Origin: Caldora sp. SIO3E6
GTDB taxonomy: Bacteria > Cyanobacteriota > Cyanobacteriia > Cyanobacteriales > Coleofasciculaceae
Assembly: GCA_010672185.1 (NCBI GenBank)
Contig: JAAHHL010000121.1
Location: 1-11,592 of the forward strand
DNA length: 11,592 nt
Reading direction: 5' to 3'
The position numbers were made by a program, and so were the translations under genes. Positions 1-7,441 of this stretch are shown piece by piece (the first letter of the stretch is position 1; each line of letters opens with the position of its first letter). Under the pieces are notes generated by a model. That model was not told the DNA's origin. It worked only from the letters and a program-made list of their open reading frames with translations, and ran no database searches.

Positions 1-1396
1 TTGATCGTAGTGAGGCAAATGAACCATTGTTGATAACGATAACAATGGGGTTGAGTCCCAGCCGTTTAGCTGTGAGCAACTCCATACCCGTCATCTGGAA
101 TGCCCCATCACCAACTAATGCGATCGCTCGACGGAAGGGATCAGCTAGCTGCGCACCAATCACTCCAGGAACTCCAAACCCCATACTGGCGTAGAACGCT
201 TGACATAAAAAAGATGCGCCTTCCTGCATCTGGATGTCATCTGCGGCAAACAAAGTATCTCCGGCATCGGTTACCAGCATTGTATTGCTGTCCATAAACT
301 GATTGAGTTCGTAGAGTAAACCACTCATAGAAATCTCCCCATTGTCAGGAACTAGGCGAGGTTTCATTGGCCTGATGTTGGCTGGGTTATGATAGGGCAG
401 ATCCTTGCTACAACAAAAAGCTGTAATAAATTCTGTAAACAACACATTGGGGTATTCGTGATGCTTAATGGTGAGGCGTTCCGAAGTAGCATAGATCGTG
501 TTAGCCTGAGCAAAGTTAGCAGTGAACATCCCTAAGTTAAAGTCAGTCAGGAACACTCCCAGCATGAGTAAGCAGTCGGATTCTTCAACGACCTTGCGCA
601 CAGATAAATCCCCTACCTCACCATTGTAGATACCGATATATTGAGGGTGACTTTCCGGGAAAACTGATTTCCCTAACATTGTTGAACAAACAGGCACACC
701 TAATTTTTCCGCCAACACTACAATCTTCTCTTGCAGTCCAAAGCGATGAAGCTCAACACCAGTCAGGATAACCGGTGATGTTGCTCGATGCAGCATTTCC
801 AGAGTCTCACCAATGGCTTCTGATAAAGTATCTGGATCTGTTTGCTTCACCGGTGGTGGACAGTGTTCAACTTTTTTAATGTCTGCATATACTAAATCAC
901 GCGGGATTTCCAAATAGACGGGACGCTTCCAGGTTGTTGCGTAGTCAATAGCCCGATGAATCTCGGCATCGGCGGTGGTTGGATTATCTAAGGTTACTGC
1001 ATAGATAGTTAGTTCTTCAAAAACATGCTTTTGGGTATCAAAGGTTTTAATTTTATGGTGCAGCAAGTCCCGCTGTTGACGCTCTTGCACACCGGGCCCA
1101 CCACTTAAGATAACAATAGGTGACTTTTCTGCATATGCTCCTGCTACAGCATTTGCCATATTCAAGCCGCCTACACTGTAAGTAATCACAGCTAAACCCA
1201 AACCTCGAATGCGGGAATAGGCATCAGCAGCGAAGCCTACGCAGGGTTCATGAGTCATCACAATGGGTTCAATCTCACTCTCGGCTAAGGCATCGAACAA
1301 AGTTAAGACAAAGTCACCAGGAATACCAAAGGCGTGTTGCACCCCATGCTGGTGTAAAAGTTCAAAAATATGCGGTGCTAATTGGGGCATCTTCAT
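1..1396 (-). CDS. ThDP-dependent 2-keto-acid decarboxylase (indolepyruvate/pyruvate decarboxylase-like), 3' end outside window
   Basis: The frame is open from 1396 to the left edge (465 codons; the family is usually about 540-560 aa, so roughly 80-90 residues are missing). Visible residues match the pyruvate/indolepyruvate/keto-acid decarboxylase family. A cofactor-activating Glu lies at residue 50 (HEPCVGFAADAY), a His-His pair at 113-114 (LLHHK), and the ThDP/Mg motif GDG at 429-431 with NN at 456-457. Glu50 and His113/His114 have the same numbering as in Zymomonas pyruvate decarboxylase. The HH pair argues for a non-oxidative decarboxylase and against acetolactate synthase. The expected reaction is 2-keto acid to aldehyde plus CO2, in the cytosol; the substrate cannot be read from the sequence. 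A GGGGAGG ribosome site precedes ATG 1396 by 3 nt and ATG 1390 by 9 nt, so either could be the start. The IS605 element ends roughly 40-50 bp upstream. Confidence 0.88.
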   Translation of the reverse strand, partial: MKMPQLAPHIFELLHQHGVQHAFGIPGDFVLTLFDALAESEIEPIVMTHEPCVGFAADAYSRIRGLGLAVITYSVGGLNMANAVAGAYAEKSPIVILSGGPGVQERQQRDLLHHKIKTFDTQKHVFEELTIYAVTLDNPTTADAEIHRAIDYATTWKRPVYLEIPRDLVYADIKKVEHCPPPVKQTDPDTLSEAIGETLEMLHRATSPVILTGVELHRFGLQEKIVVLAEKLGVPVCSTMLGKSVFPESHPQYIGIYNGEVGDLSVRKVVEESDCLLMLGVFLTDFNLGMFTANFAQANTIYATSERLTIKHHEYPNVLFTEFITAFCCSKDLPYHNPANIRPMKPRLVPDNGEISMSGLLYELNQFMDSNTMLVTDAGDTLFAADDIQMQEGASFLCQAFYASMGFGVPGVIGAQLADPFRRAIALVGDGAFQMTGMELLTAKRLGLNPIVIVINNGSFASLRS

Positions 1397-1429
1397 TTGC
1401 CTCCCCTAAAAGTTCACTCAAACAGACCT

Positions 1430-1600
1430 CAGTATTGATGTGACGTACTCACACCTCTCTTCGAGTAGGTGTGAGCTTCTCAGCGACTCTAGGCAACCCC
1501 AGACATTGACTGAGCTTTTTTAGACAGGTCGTGCGCCCCACGATTCCTGATGTTGATTGCGGCATTATGGTCGCGACACATAGAAGTATGACAAACCGGG
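1430..1600 (-). ncRNA. Putative omega-RNA (guide scaffold) region of tnpB
   Basis: In characterised IS200/IS605 TnpB systems the guide RNA derives from the 3' end of tnpB and the right end of the element, with the guide taken from the DNA just outside. Here that region would cover the last ~110 bases of tnpB and the 1448-1475 hairpin, on the minus strand, with the guide reading into the leader of the decarboxylase gene. This placement rests on family knowledge and position only; no promoter or processing site was identified. Confidence 0.35.
1448..1475 (-). repeat. IS605 right-end subterminal hairpin
   Basis: The outer arms CTCACACCT (1448-1456) and AGGTGTGAG (1467-1475) pair perfectly. Inside them CTC and GAG (1457-1459, 1463-1465) close a TTC loop, leaving T1466 bulged. 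It lies just past the tnpB stop. The shape matches the hairpin at 3003-3033, which supports its being one of the two ends. Confidence 0.72.
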
Positions 1601-2673
1601 CAATTATGTATTCTCTGCGATAGCGGTTTCTTGACTTGATGACCACAATTAGAGCATTCTTGAGAAGTTCCATGAGGCTTTACTGGGACTACCAACAAAC
1701 CAGCATTTCCGGCTTTGTTTGTAAGTATTGAGATAAATTGCCCCCAGCCTGCATCATGGATACTTTTAGCCAGTCTAGTTCTAGCTAGTCCTTTTATATT
1801 AAGCTTTTCAACTACTACTACATCATATTTCTCTATCAGTTGATTAGCAGTTTTGAAATGAAAGTCCTTTCTGGTATCAGCTACTTTTTTATGTTGTTTA
1901 CCTAGTTTTTGAACAGCTTTTTTACGTCTATTAGAACCTTTTTTACGGCGAGAAACACGTTGTTGAGATTTACGTAATTTGCGTTCTGCACTCCTTAGAT
2001 ACTTAGGGGCTTTGATTCGTTCGTTCTCAGAAGTTACCAAAAAATCATATAATCCGAGGTCAATGCCAACAATTTTGTCAGCCTTGAAGTCAGGTTTAAT
2101 TGAAGGAACTGTTTGGTCATCTAAGCTCAAAGTTACATAATAACCATCGGCTTTTTTAGTTACCGATACAGTTTTGATTACAAACCCATCTGGAATAAGG
2201 CGATGAACAATTACTTTAACATCACCAATTTTGGAAAGAGTGATTTTATTGCCAACAAAATGCTCTTGCTTGAATTGAGGATAAGTAAAAGTTTTATAAC
2301 GACCTTTAGCTTTGAATCTAGGACGACCCAACTTTTGACTATTGACATCACCTTTAAGCCATCTAACAAAAGCTAATTCAACTTTTTTGGGCACTTCTTG
2401 TAGCACCTGTGAATGAATTTTTTTGTACCAAGGACGCTCCTTTTTAAGTTGTTTGAGACTAGCTTGTTGGCTAAAACGGGTAGGTTTTTCTTTTAATTCT
2501 GGGAGATGACAAACAAGTGGGCATCTATCAATCGAACAACGATTTTGCTCATACCAATCAAACCTTTGAGCCAATTCATAGTTGTACTGGCATCGCAACA
2601 TATCAAGAGTATTATCTATTTTTTCTTGCTGTTCTTGATTGGGCTTAATTCTGTATTGATATGCAATCCGCAC
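1489..2673 (-). CDS. tnpB: TnpB, IS200/IS605-family RNA-guided endonuclease
   Basis: The predicted protein has 394 aa, about normal for TnpB. It opens with the typical N-terminal motif (YQYRIKPN), followed by a basic helical region and a RuvC-like nuclease split into three. The acidic residues are Asp205 (GIDLG), Glu289 (VVVEKLNIKG) and Asp368 (CRDHNAAINI). A four-Cys zinc finger (CSNC and CPVC plus a further Cys) lies between the second and third. All catalytic positions are present, so the nuclease looks intact. TnpB proteins are omega-RNA-guided DNA nucleases that help the element persist at its donor site. I chose GTG 2673 because it gives the family N-terminus and has GAGGTG upstream. 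The frame also runs back to GTG 2706 and TTG 2721, but those 11-16 extra residues do not look like TnpB and overlap a TATACT promoter-like hexamer (minus strand, 2713-2718). Confidence 0.92.
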   Translation of the reverse strand: MRIAYQYRIKPNQEQQEKIDNTLDMLRCQYNYELAQRFDWYEQNRCSIDRCPLVCHLPELKEKPTRFSQQASLKQLKKERPWYKKIHSQVLQEVPKKVELAFVRWLKGDVNSQKLGRPRFKAKGRYKTFTYPQFKQEHFVGNKITLSKIGDVKVIVHRLIPDGFVIKTVSVTKKADGYYVTLSLDDQTVPSIKPDFKADKIVGIDLGLYDFLVTSENERIKAPKYLRSAERKLRKSQQRVSRRKKGSNRRKKAVQKLGKQHKKVADTRKDFHFKTANQLIEKYDVVVVEKLNIKGLARTRLAKSIHDAGWGQFISILTNKAGNAGLLVVPVKPHGTSQECSNCGHQVKKPLSQRIHNCPVCHTSMCRDHNAAINIRNRGAHDLSKKAQSMSGVA

Positions 2674-2756
2674 TTGCTGAGCACCTCTTGAATTAATTAG
2701 TGTCACTATATTAGTATACAATAATTTTGATAAATATTACGTAATTCTTATGAAAA

Positions 2757-2927
2757 ATGATTTTGTCAGTGTCTTACCAAAAATTATGTCAAGAATTTTC
2801 GGAGTATTTATCACAAATATACTGGAAAGATGTATTTTGGAGTGGTTCTTATTTCGTAGCTAGTTGTGGCGGTGTAACGATTTCAACTCTACGGACATAT
2901 ATCGAAGGCCAACAAAAACCTGAATAA
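2757..2927 (+). pseudogene. tnpA: tnpA remnant, C-terminal part of IS200/IS605 Y1 transposase
   Basis: A 56-codon frame includes YWKDVFWSGSYFVASCGG followed by a TYIEGQQ-type helix, which matches the C-terminal third of IS200/IS605 TnpA. The Tyr in that last helix corresponds to the nucleophilic tyrosine of the family. The N-terminal two thirds, including the HUH metal-binding motif, are absent: before 2757 there is an in-frame stop (2751-2753) and then the tnpB promoter region. The divergent arrangement with tnpB fits a single IS605 element that lost most of tnpA by internal deletion. An intact TnpA is about 130-150 aa, so this cannot be functional alone. Confidence 0.82.
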
Positions 2928-2943
2928 TGTTCGCCTCCTCCAC

Positions 2944-2979
2944 ATATTTCCTCCCTCGCTACGCATTGGTCGGAAATAT
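2944..2979. repeat. Inverted repeat inside IS605 left end
   Basis: ATATTTCC (2944-2951) and GGAAATAT (2972-2979) form a perfect 8-bp inverted repeat with a 20-nt loop, between the tnpA stop and the end hairpin. The stretch 2928-3190 otherwise holds only the left-end hairpin (3003-3033) and a palindromic repeat (3138-3182); I see no coding region there. Confidence 0.45.
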
Positions 2980-3002
2980 TGTCGTCGTCTCACTCGCATT
3001 CA

Positions 3003-3033
3003 TCCCACACCTCCCTTCGGGTAGGATGTGGGA
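3003..3033 (-). repeat. IS605 left-end subterminal hairpin
   Basis: TCCCACA (3003-3009) pairs with TGTGGGA (3027-3033). CCT (3010-3012) pairs with AGG (3023-3025), leaving A3026 bulged. CCC (3013-3015) pairs with GGG (3019-3021) around a TTC loop, with T3022 bulged. This is the same design, loop and bulged T as the hairpin at 1448-1475, in the same orientation, as expected if one TnpA recognises both ends. Confidence 0.65.
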
Positions 3034-3137
3034 CTTCTGCTGTTATTGTTAAACTCGTACTGCTAAACCGGATTTATTAATTAAAGTTTTACTATGGACG
3101 CAGCCGAAAGCCCTGTCTATGCAAGAGCAGGGATGTT

Positions 3138-3182
3138 GGCGAAGCCTCTCGTAGAGAAGGCGAGGTAGCGCTTTTAAGCGCC
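3138..3182. repeat. Cyanobacterial interspersed palindromic repeat
   Basis: Two small palindromes adjoin: GCCTCTC...GAGAAGGC (one bulged A) and GCGCTT/AAGCGC with a 2-nt loop. Sequences of the GCCTCTCGTAGAGA type are dispersed in many copies in Nostocales genomes (recalled, not searched). The repeat sits exactly at the 5' boundary of the second tnpB fragment, so it probably marks an old rearrangement or deletion point. Confidence 0.55.
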
Positions 3183-3426
3183 TTCATTCTGATGTTGGTT
3201 TAGAGTCTTTCTACACTGACTCAAATGGCTATCAAGAGCCTAATCCCAGGTTCTTGAGGAATGCTCAATCAGATATTAAGCAAGCTCAACGTCGCATCTA
3301 CAAGAAGAAGAAAGGTTCAACTCGACGCCGCAAAGCAAGGGCTAGATACTCTCTTAAGCACCTAAGAGTAAGTAGGCAACGGAATGAACACGCTAAAAGG
3401 CTAGCGCGTAACGTATGCAAGTCTAA
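3182..3426 (+). pseudogene. Second tnpB fragment (5' exon), interrupted by group II intron 1
   Basis: The frame reads DVGLESFYTDSNGYQ, then a basic stretch with YKKKKGSTRRRKARARY, ending in ARNVCKS. This is the RuvC-I to bridge-helix part of a TnpB from a different subfamily than the minus-strand tnpB in this window. The N-terminal half is missing; a palindromic repeat and an in-frame TAG (3152-3154) lie upstream. The tnpB sequence stops after two bases of a codon (AA at 3425-3426), where a GTGCG group II intron start appears. Joining to 8433 gives Asn-Asp-Leu, the expected continuation of KSNDL in this subfamily. RuvC-II and RuvC-III are absent, so the gene is dead with or without splicing. 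Confidence 0.8.
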
Positions 3427-4189
3427 GTGCGATTCGTTCTGGAGAAACCAAGAAATGGGGGGATTCCAGGCTTCAGTAGAGTAACCTAACAAGGTAGAGT
3501 TCGCACTTTAATCCTCTGCTGATGACAACTTACTATCCATGTAGGTGAGGAAACCTAGCCGAGCATTAGCAAAGACAGCTAGGGGAGAAAGGGAAAATGG
3601 AGATACTCATCGACATCATAACCTAATCCAGAAAACACCAAATCTTACCACCTAGGTGCGGGGATGAAAGCACACAAACTACCAACTCTGGTAGCCCCTA
3701 CAGAAGAGAATGACCATCAAATCTGTAAAGCGGGGGTGAAAGCAGGAATAAGTGGAAATAGCTGAAAGCACTTACTGCAAGCAAGAGTTCTAGGGGTAGA
3801 ACAAACGAAGTGTTGATGAGCCATCGATAGGCATAGCCAGGGGATATAAGCTAATAGAGAAATCTAACTCCTGGGTCGGAAACAGCCGACAAGGGAAAGG
3901 TATATCAGGTTCTTAGTACCGTGATATTCGCACTACCAAGACCCCGGTGGAGAGACACGCCCTAAAGACTCAATCAATGGATAGTAGGAACGAAGTAACC
4001 TCCCAAAAGCTCCTTGTCAAGGTCGATTGAGAAGGTAGGCAGTCAAGCCAAATGCTCAGGGTAGGTGGGATGGTTCAAGAAGCAAACGCCCAACCCGAAA
4101 TAACGGGTAACGCCAGAAAAAGGATGGCTTAACCGCCGGGATAAGCAGACGTGAACCGCAATGTGTGAAAGTTAGAGTCACCAGTAGTA

Positions 4190-5057
4190 ATGTACAAGCC
4201 TAAATCTGATTCACAACTGAATACAGAGGGATGGAAAAGTGTCAATTGGCGCAAAGCCGAAAGATATGTTTTTAAGTTACAAAAGCGAATCTACACTGCT
4301 TCACGTCGCGGCGATGTCAAACTAATTCGTAAGCTCCAAAAGACGTTGATGAGGTCTTGGTCTAACAAGGTCTTGTCGGTACGACGGGTAACACAAGATA
4401 ACACTGGCAAGAAAACGGCAGGAGTGGATGGAATACAATCTCTAACCCCAGCAGCACGTTTTGAGCTAGCAAGTCAAATCAAACTAACCGGAAAATCCCG
4501 CCCTACCCGAAGGGTATGGATACCAAAACCGGGAAGAGAGGAGAAGCGACCATTAGGAATACCCACAATGTACGACCGAGCCTTGCAAGCTTTGGTAAAA
4601 GCTGCATTAGAGCCAGAATGGGAAGCGGTTTTTGAACCAAATTCTTTCGGTTTTAGACCAGGAAGGTCATGCCATGATGCGATATGGCAAATAAAAAATG
4701 CCATCAAGGACAAAGCGAAGTTTGTACTAGATGCAGATATAGCCCAATGTTTTGACCGCATCAACCATAAAACCCTGCTCCAAAAGTTGAACATCAAAGG
4801 AAAGGTCAAGCAACAAATTAAAGCTTGGCTGAAATCTGGAGTCATAGACCAAGGAGCATTCACTGCTACATCCGAGGGAACACCACAAGGTGGGGTCATT
4901 TCCCCATTACTGGCAAATATCGCCCTCCACGGTATGGAAAACCATATCAAGAAATTTGCACAAACACTACATATCCGATATCCCAACGGAGAAAAGATGT
5001 GTAAGAGGGATAAGGTGCGAACCCTAACCCTAGTGAGATATGCAGATGACTTTGTGA
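4190..5057 (+). CDS. ltrA: Intron 1 reverse transcriptase/maturase, N-terminal exon (RT0-RT5)
   Basis: This is the first 289 codons plus one base of the protein encoded in domain IV of intron 1. RT blocks are visible in order: KTAGVDG, RRVWIPKPG and RPLGIPT, then SFGFRPGRSCHDA, VLDADIAQCFD, EGTPQGGVISPLLANI, and the catalytic YADD at residues 284-287. The uninterrupted frame appears to stop at 5066-5068, but only because it reads into intron 2. The coding sequence leaves off after GTG A and resumes at 7442 as TT TTA CAC, giving YADDFVILHEELA. The protein should bind intron RNA, promote its splicing and carry out target-primed reverse transcription. No strong ribosome site precedes ATG 4190. 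The symbol is generic for the family. Confidence 0.92.
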
Positions 5058-5276
5058 GTGCGACCTGAAAGTCGCACGGGAGAGTGGGAGACTCCAGAAG
5101 AACTCCCCAGGTAAGTGTCCAAATGCCTGTGTCCATTCTCTCACGGCTTCGGAAGTAATTCAGGAGTCGCACAGCGAGAGGAAATGCCGAACCCAAGTAG
5201 ATAGTCACATTCAAAAGGGAGGCTAGGGCAAAACCAATATGGACAGCGAACAGCAAATCTATCTCATGCTTCGTGA

Positions 5277-5335
5277 CATCTGACTCCCGAAAGTGACTGA
5301 CTACGGGAGATTGGGTCAGAGGAATGATGTCATAA
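5277..5335 (+). other. Exon-binding sites EBS2 and EBS1 of intron 2
   Basis: CATCTG (5277-5282) is the exact complement of CAGATG in the 5' exon (5044-5049). TCATAA (5330-5335) pairs with TTGTGA, the last six exon bases (5052-5057), with one U-G wobble. TCATAA starts the loop of an 8-bp hairpin, GAATGATG (5322-5329) with CATCATTC (5340-5347), the usual presentation for EBS1. The order EBS2 then EBS1 and the ~50-nt spacing fit group IIB domain I. These sites define the insertion target. Confidence 0.72.
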
Positions 5336-5684
5336 TGAGCATCATTCGCGGACACCTAACCCCGGAGTAAAGATAGAGTCCTAAGTTGGTTGAATCTCCA
5401 TCCCGTGTGGAACAGGATAACCCCGAATCGGTCTTTGAGCTAGTTTCCACGCTTAAAGTAGAGAAATCGTAAGATGACTATCAATCCCGATGCGGGTGAG
5501 GGAGGTCTTCAGAAGCGAAAGCCATTCCGGGGGAAACCCCAGAGGAAAGCCGAAACAGGTATAACTCGACGGATAGGGCAGGTAATCAACCTGAAATACC
5601 CAACCTGAAAGGGTGCTGACAGAAGACTGGTGAATCTTTGGCAATTCAATGTAAGGGAACTGAACTTATTAGGAAAAGTTAGAT

Positions 5685-7355
5685 ATGACCTTAACAGGCG
5701 TAAACGTAACTAATAAGAACTATACTCATTGGCAATCGATAGATTGGCAAAAAGCTAACCGTATAGTTAAGAACTTAAGACGGCGAATTTTCAAGGCTAC
5801 TCGTGAGAAACGTTGGAAGACACTCCGAAATCTACAAAGACTTTTAATGAAGTCTTACAGTAATATTCTCCTGGCAGTAAGGAGGTGTACACAAATCAAC
5901 CAGGGAAAAAGAACTCCTGGTGTTGACGGACTGGTAGTATTGAACCCGACGGGAAGAGGAATACTGGTGGATTCCCTGACCAAATTTATCCCTTGGAAAC
6001 CACTACCAGCCAAAAGGGTCTACATTCCCAAATCCAACGGGAAAAAGCGTCCTCTAGGCATTCCCACCTTAATTGACCGTTGTCTACAAGCAATAGTCAA
6101 GAATTCTTTAGAACCATGTTGGGAAGCACAATTTGAAGGCATAAGTTACGGTTTCAGACCGGGCAGAAGCGCCCATGATGCCCTAGAGAAAATCTTCTGT
6201 GGTCTTCGTCCAAACGGGCGGAAAAAATGGGTAGTTGATGCCGACATTCAAGGATGCTTCGATAACATAAGCCACGAGTTTCTGATGGACAAAATTGGAA
6301 ACTTTCCGGCAAGAAAGCTGATACAAAAATGGCTCAAGGCAGGCTACGTGGAAAAAGGAGCATTCCACACAACAGAAGCTGGAACACCCCAAGGTGGCAT
6401 TGTGTCGCCTTTATTAGCCAACATAGCCTTACATGGTATGGAGGACGCACTCGGAATCAAATACGACAAACGGGGTCAAATTATTGGCAATCGTATAGTG
6501 GTCAGATATGCTGATGACTTTGTCTGTTTGTGCGAAACTTTTGAAGATGCCCAACTAGCTCAAGAACAGTTAAAACTCTGGTTAGGTCAAAGAGGACTAC
6601 AATTATCAGAGTCAAAAACTCGAATTGTTCACATTACAGAAGGGTTCGATTTTCTGGGTTTCAACATCAGACACTACCGTGATAGTAACAGCAAATCGGG
6701 CTACAAACTGTTAACGAAACCGAGTAAAAAGGCAATCAAGGAAATCCGAGACAAACTCCGGCATCTTTGGCTTAAATATAAATCTAACTCAGTCAAAGAA
6801 TTAATATCGGTACTCAACCCCATCATTAGAGGATGGGCAAATTACCATCGTAAAGGAGTAGCGAGGAAAATCTTTGAGAGCCTCGACCAATGGATGCATA
6901 AACGGGCGAGAAGATACGCCAAAAGAAAACATCCCAATAAAAACGACACCTGGAGGAAACAAAAATATTTCGGACGATTCAATTTGGAGAGGAAGGATAA
7001 CTGGGTATTTGGAGACCACAGCAGTGGAATCCATTTGCTAAAATTCTCTTGGTTTAATATCGAACGCCATGTTCTCATACCTGGAAAATCGTCACCCGAT
7101 GACCCTAATCCTGAAATTCAAAAATGGTTCATCTCCAAGCGTAAACGAGATTCCAGGAACCAGAAAAAGTCGTGGCAGAAAATAGCCAAAAACCAGCAGT
7201 TTGTCTGTCCAGTGTGTAAAGAATCTCTGTTTAACACAGAAGAACTGCACGTCCATCATGTCATCCCTAAATCAAAGGGAGGCAAGGACAGCTACCAGAA
7301 TCTCCAACTGGTTCATCTAATGTGTCACCAACGGATACATTATGGGAAGCCCTAG
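5685..7355 (+). CDS. ltrA: Intron 2 reverse transcriptase/maturase with HNH endonuclease domain
   Basis: The complete 556-aa group II intron-encoded protein starts at ATG 5685 with AGGAAAAG upstream. RT motifs run from KRTPGVDG through RPLGIPTLIDRCLQA, ISYGFRPGRSAHDA, VVDADIQGCFDNISHEF and AGTPQGGIVSPLLANIALHG to YADD at residues 275-278. A thumb/maturase domain follows (around FDFLGFNIRHY and LNPIIRGWANYH). The C-terminal endonuclease module begins at CPVC (Cys508, Cys511) and continues with VHHVIPKSKGG and a final His-rich segment, an HNH site. All catalytic positions look intact. It should splice intron 2 and insert it by target-primed reverse transcription, using HNH to nick the second DNA strand. 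The stop lies 10 nt before domain V, normal for this class. Confidence 0.95.
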   Translation: MTLTGVNVTNKNYTHWQSIDWQKANRIVKNLRRRIFKATREKRWKTLRNLQRLLMKSYSNILLAVRRCTQINQGKRTPGVDGLVVLNPTGRGILVDSLTKFIPWKPLPAKRVYIPKSNGKKRPLGIPTLIDRCLQAIVKNSLEPCWEAQFEGISYGFRPGRSAHDALEKIFCGLRPNGRKKWVVDADIQGCFDNISHEFLMDKIGNFPARKLIQKWLKAGYVEKGAFHTTEAGTPQGGIVSPLLANIALHGMEDALGIKYDKRGQIIGNRIVVRYADDFVCLCETFEDAQLAQEQLKLWLGQRGLQLSESKTRIVHITEGFDFLGFNIRHYRDSNSKSGYKLLTKPSKKAIKEIRDKLRHLWLKYKSNSVKELISVLNPIIRGWANYHRKGVARKIFESLDQWMHKRARRYAKRKHPNKNDTWRKQKYFGRFNLERKDNWVFGDHSSGIHLLKFSWFNIERHVLIPGKSSPDDPNPEIQKWFISKRKRDSRNQKKSWQKIAKNQQFVCPVCKESLFNTEELHVHHVIPKSKGGKDSYQNLQLVHLMCHQRIHYGKP

Positions 7356-7365
7356 TGATTTGCTT

Positions 7366-7441
7366 GAGCCGTGATACTTGGAAATTTGTACGTCCGGTTC
7401 TGAGGGGGGAAGGGGACAGCGATGTCCCTGACCTACCCGAC
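7366..7441 (+). ncRNA. Domains V and VI of intron 2
   Basis: GAGCCG (7366-7371) pairs with CGGTTC (7395-7400), forming the base of domain V with the AGC catalytic triad at 7367-7369 and a GAAA tetraloop; the upper stem has mismatches. Domain VI follows with GGGACA/TGTCCC around GCGA. A7435, 7 nt before the splice site, is the best branch-point candidate. The intron ends at C7441. Confidence 0.8.

Larger units (their letters stand above)
1430..3050 (-). mobile_element. IS200/IS605-family element with divergent tnpB and decayed tnpA
   Basis: An apparently intact tnpB on the minus strand and a C-terminal tnpA remnant on the plus strand diverge from a shared spacer, as in the IS605 layout. They are bracketed by two related hairpins (1448-1475 and 3003-3033). 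Both hairpins have an outer stem, a 3-bp inner stem capped by TTC, and one bulged T at the same place, in the same orientation. In this family TnpA recognises subterminal hairpins with an extrahelical base at both ends. The exact ends are not resolved, because these elements have no terminal inverted repeats or target duplications; the coordinates are estimates. With tnpA reduced to its last 56 codons the element cannot transpose by itself and would need TnpA supplied in trans. Confidence 0.7.
5058..7441 (+). mobile_element. Group II intron 2 (inner intron, nested in intron 1's maturase gene)
   Basis: It begins GTGCGAC, which pairs with GTCGCAC at 5071-5077, and ends CCCGAC at 7441 after domains V and VI. 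Excising it rejoins the outer maturase frame exactly. It is 2384 bp with a 1671-bp gene in domain IV. EBS2 and EBS1 in domain I match the exon upstream of 5058. It lies in the same orientation as the host gene, as retrohoming requires for splicing. Intron 2 and intron 1 are relatives, judging from their similar maturases and the aligned ...CATTCGC/...TATTCGC regions after the EBS1 hairpins, but they clearly differ in sequence, so this is not a tandem duplication. Confidence 0.93.

Noticed and set aside
100..297. A 65-codon plus-strand frame at the left end.
   Set aside because: It is antisense to the decarboxylase, whose catalytic motifs establish the minus strand as coding.
2674..2721. A longer TnpB starting at TTG 2721.
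   Set aside because: The extra 16 residues precede the usual TnpB N-terminus and overlap a TATACT promoter-like hexamer; GTG 2673 with GAGGTG upstream fits better.
3003..3033. The hairpin as an intrinsic terminator for the tnpA remnant.
   Set aside because: No T-tract follows it, and its shape matches the hairpin beyond tnpB, which points to an IS end instead.
5055..5068. The outer maturase appearing to end at a TGA just after YADDFV, suggesting a truncated 292-aa protein.
   Set aside because: The last codons are already intron 2 sequence (GTGCG start at 5058); the true continuation is in phase at 7442.
4474..5355. A 293-codon open frame on the minus strand.
   Set aside because: It is antisense to the clearly identified maturase gene, crosses the intron 1/intron 2 boundary, and resembles no family I know.
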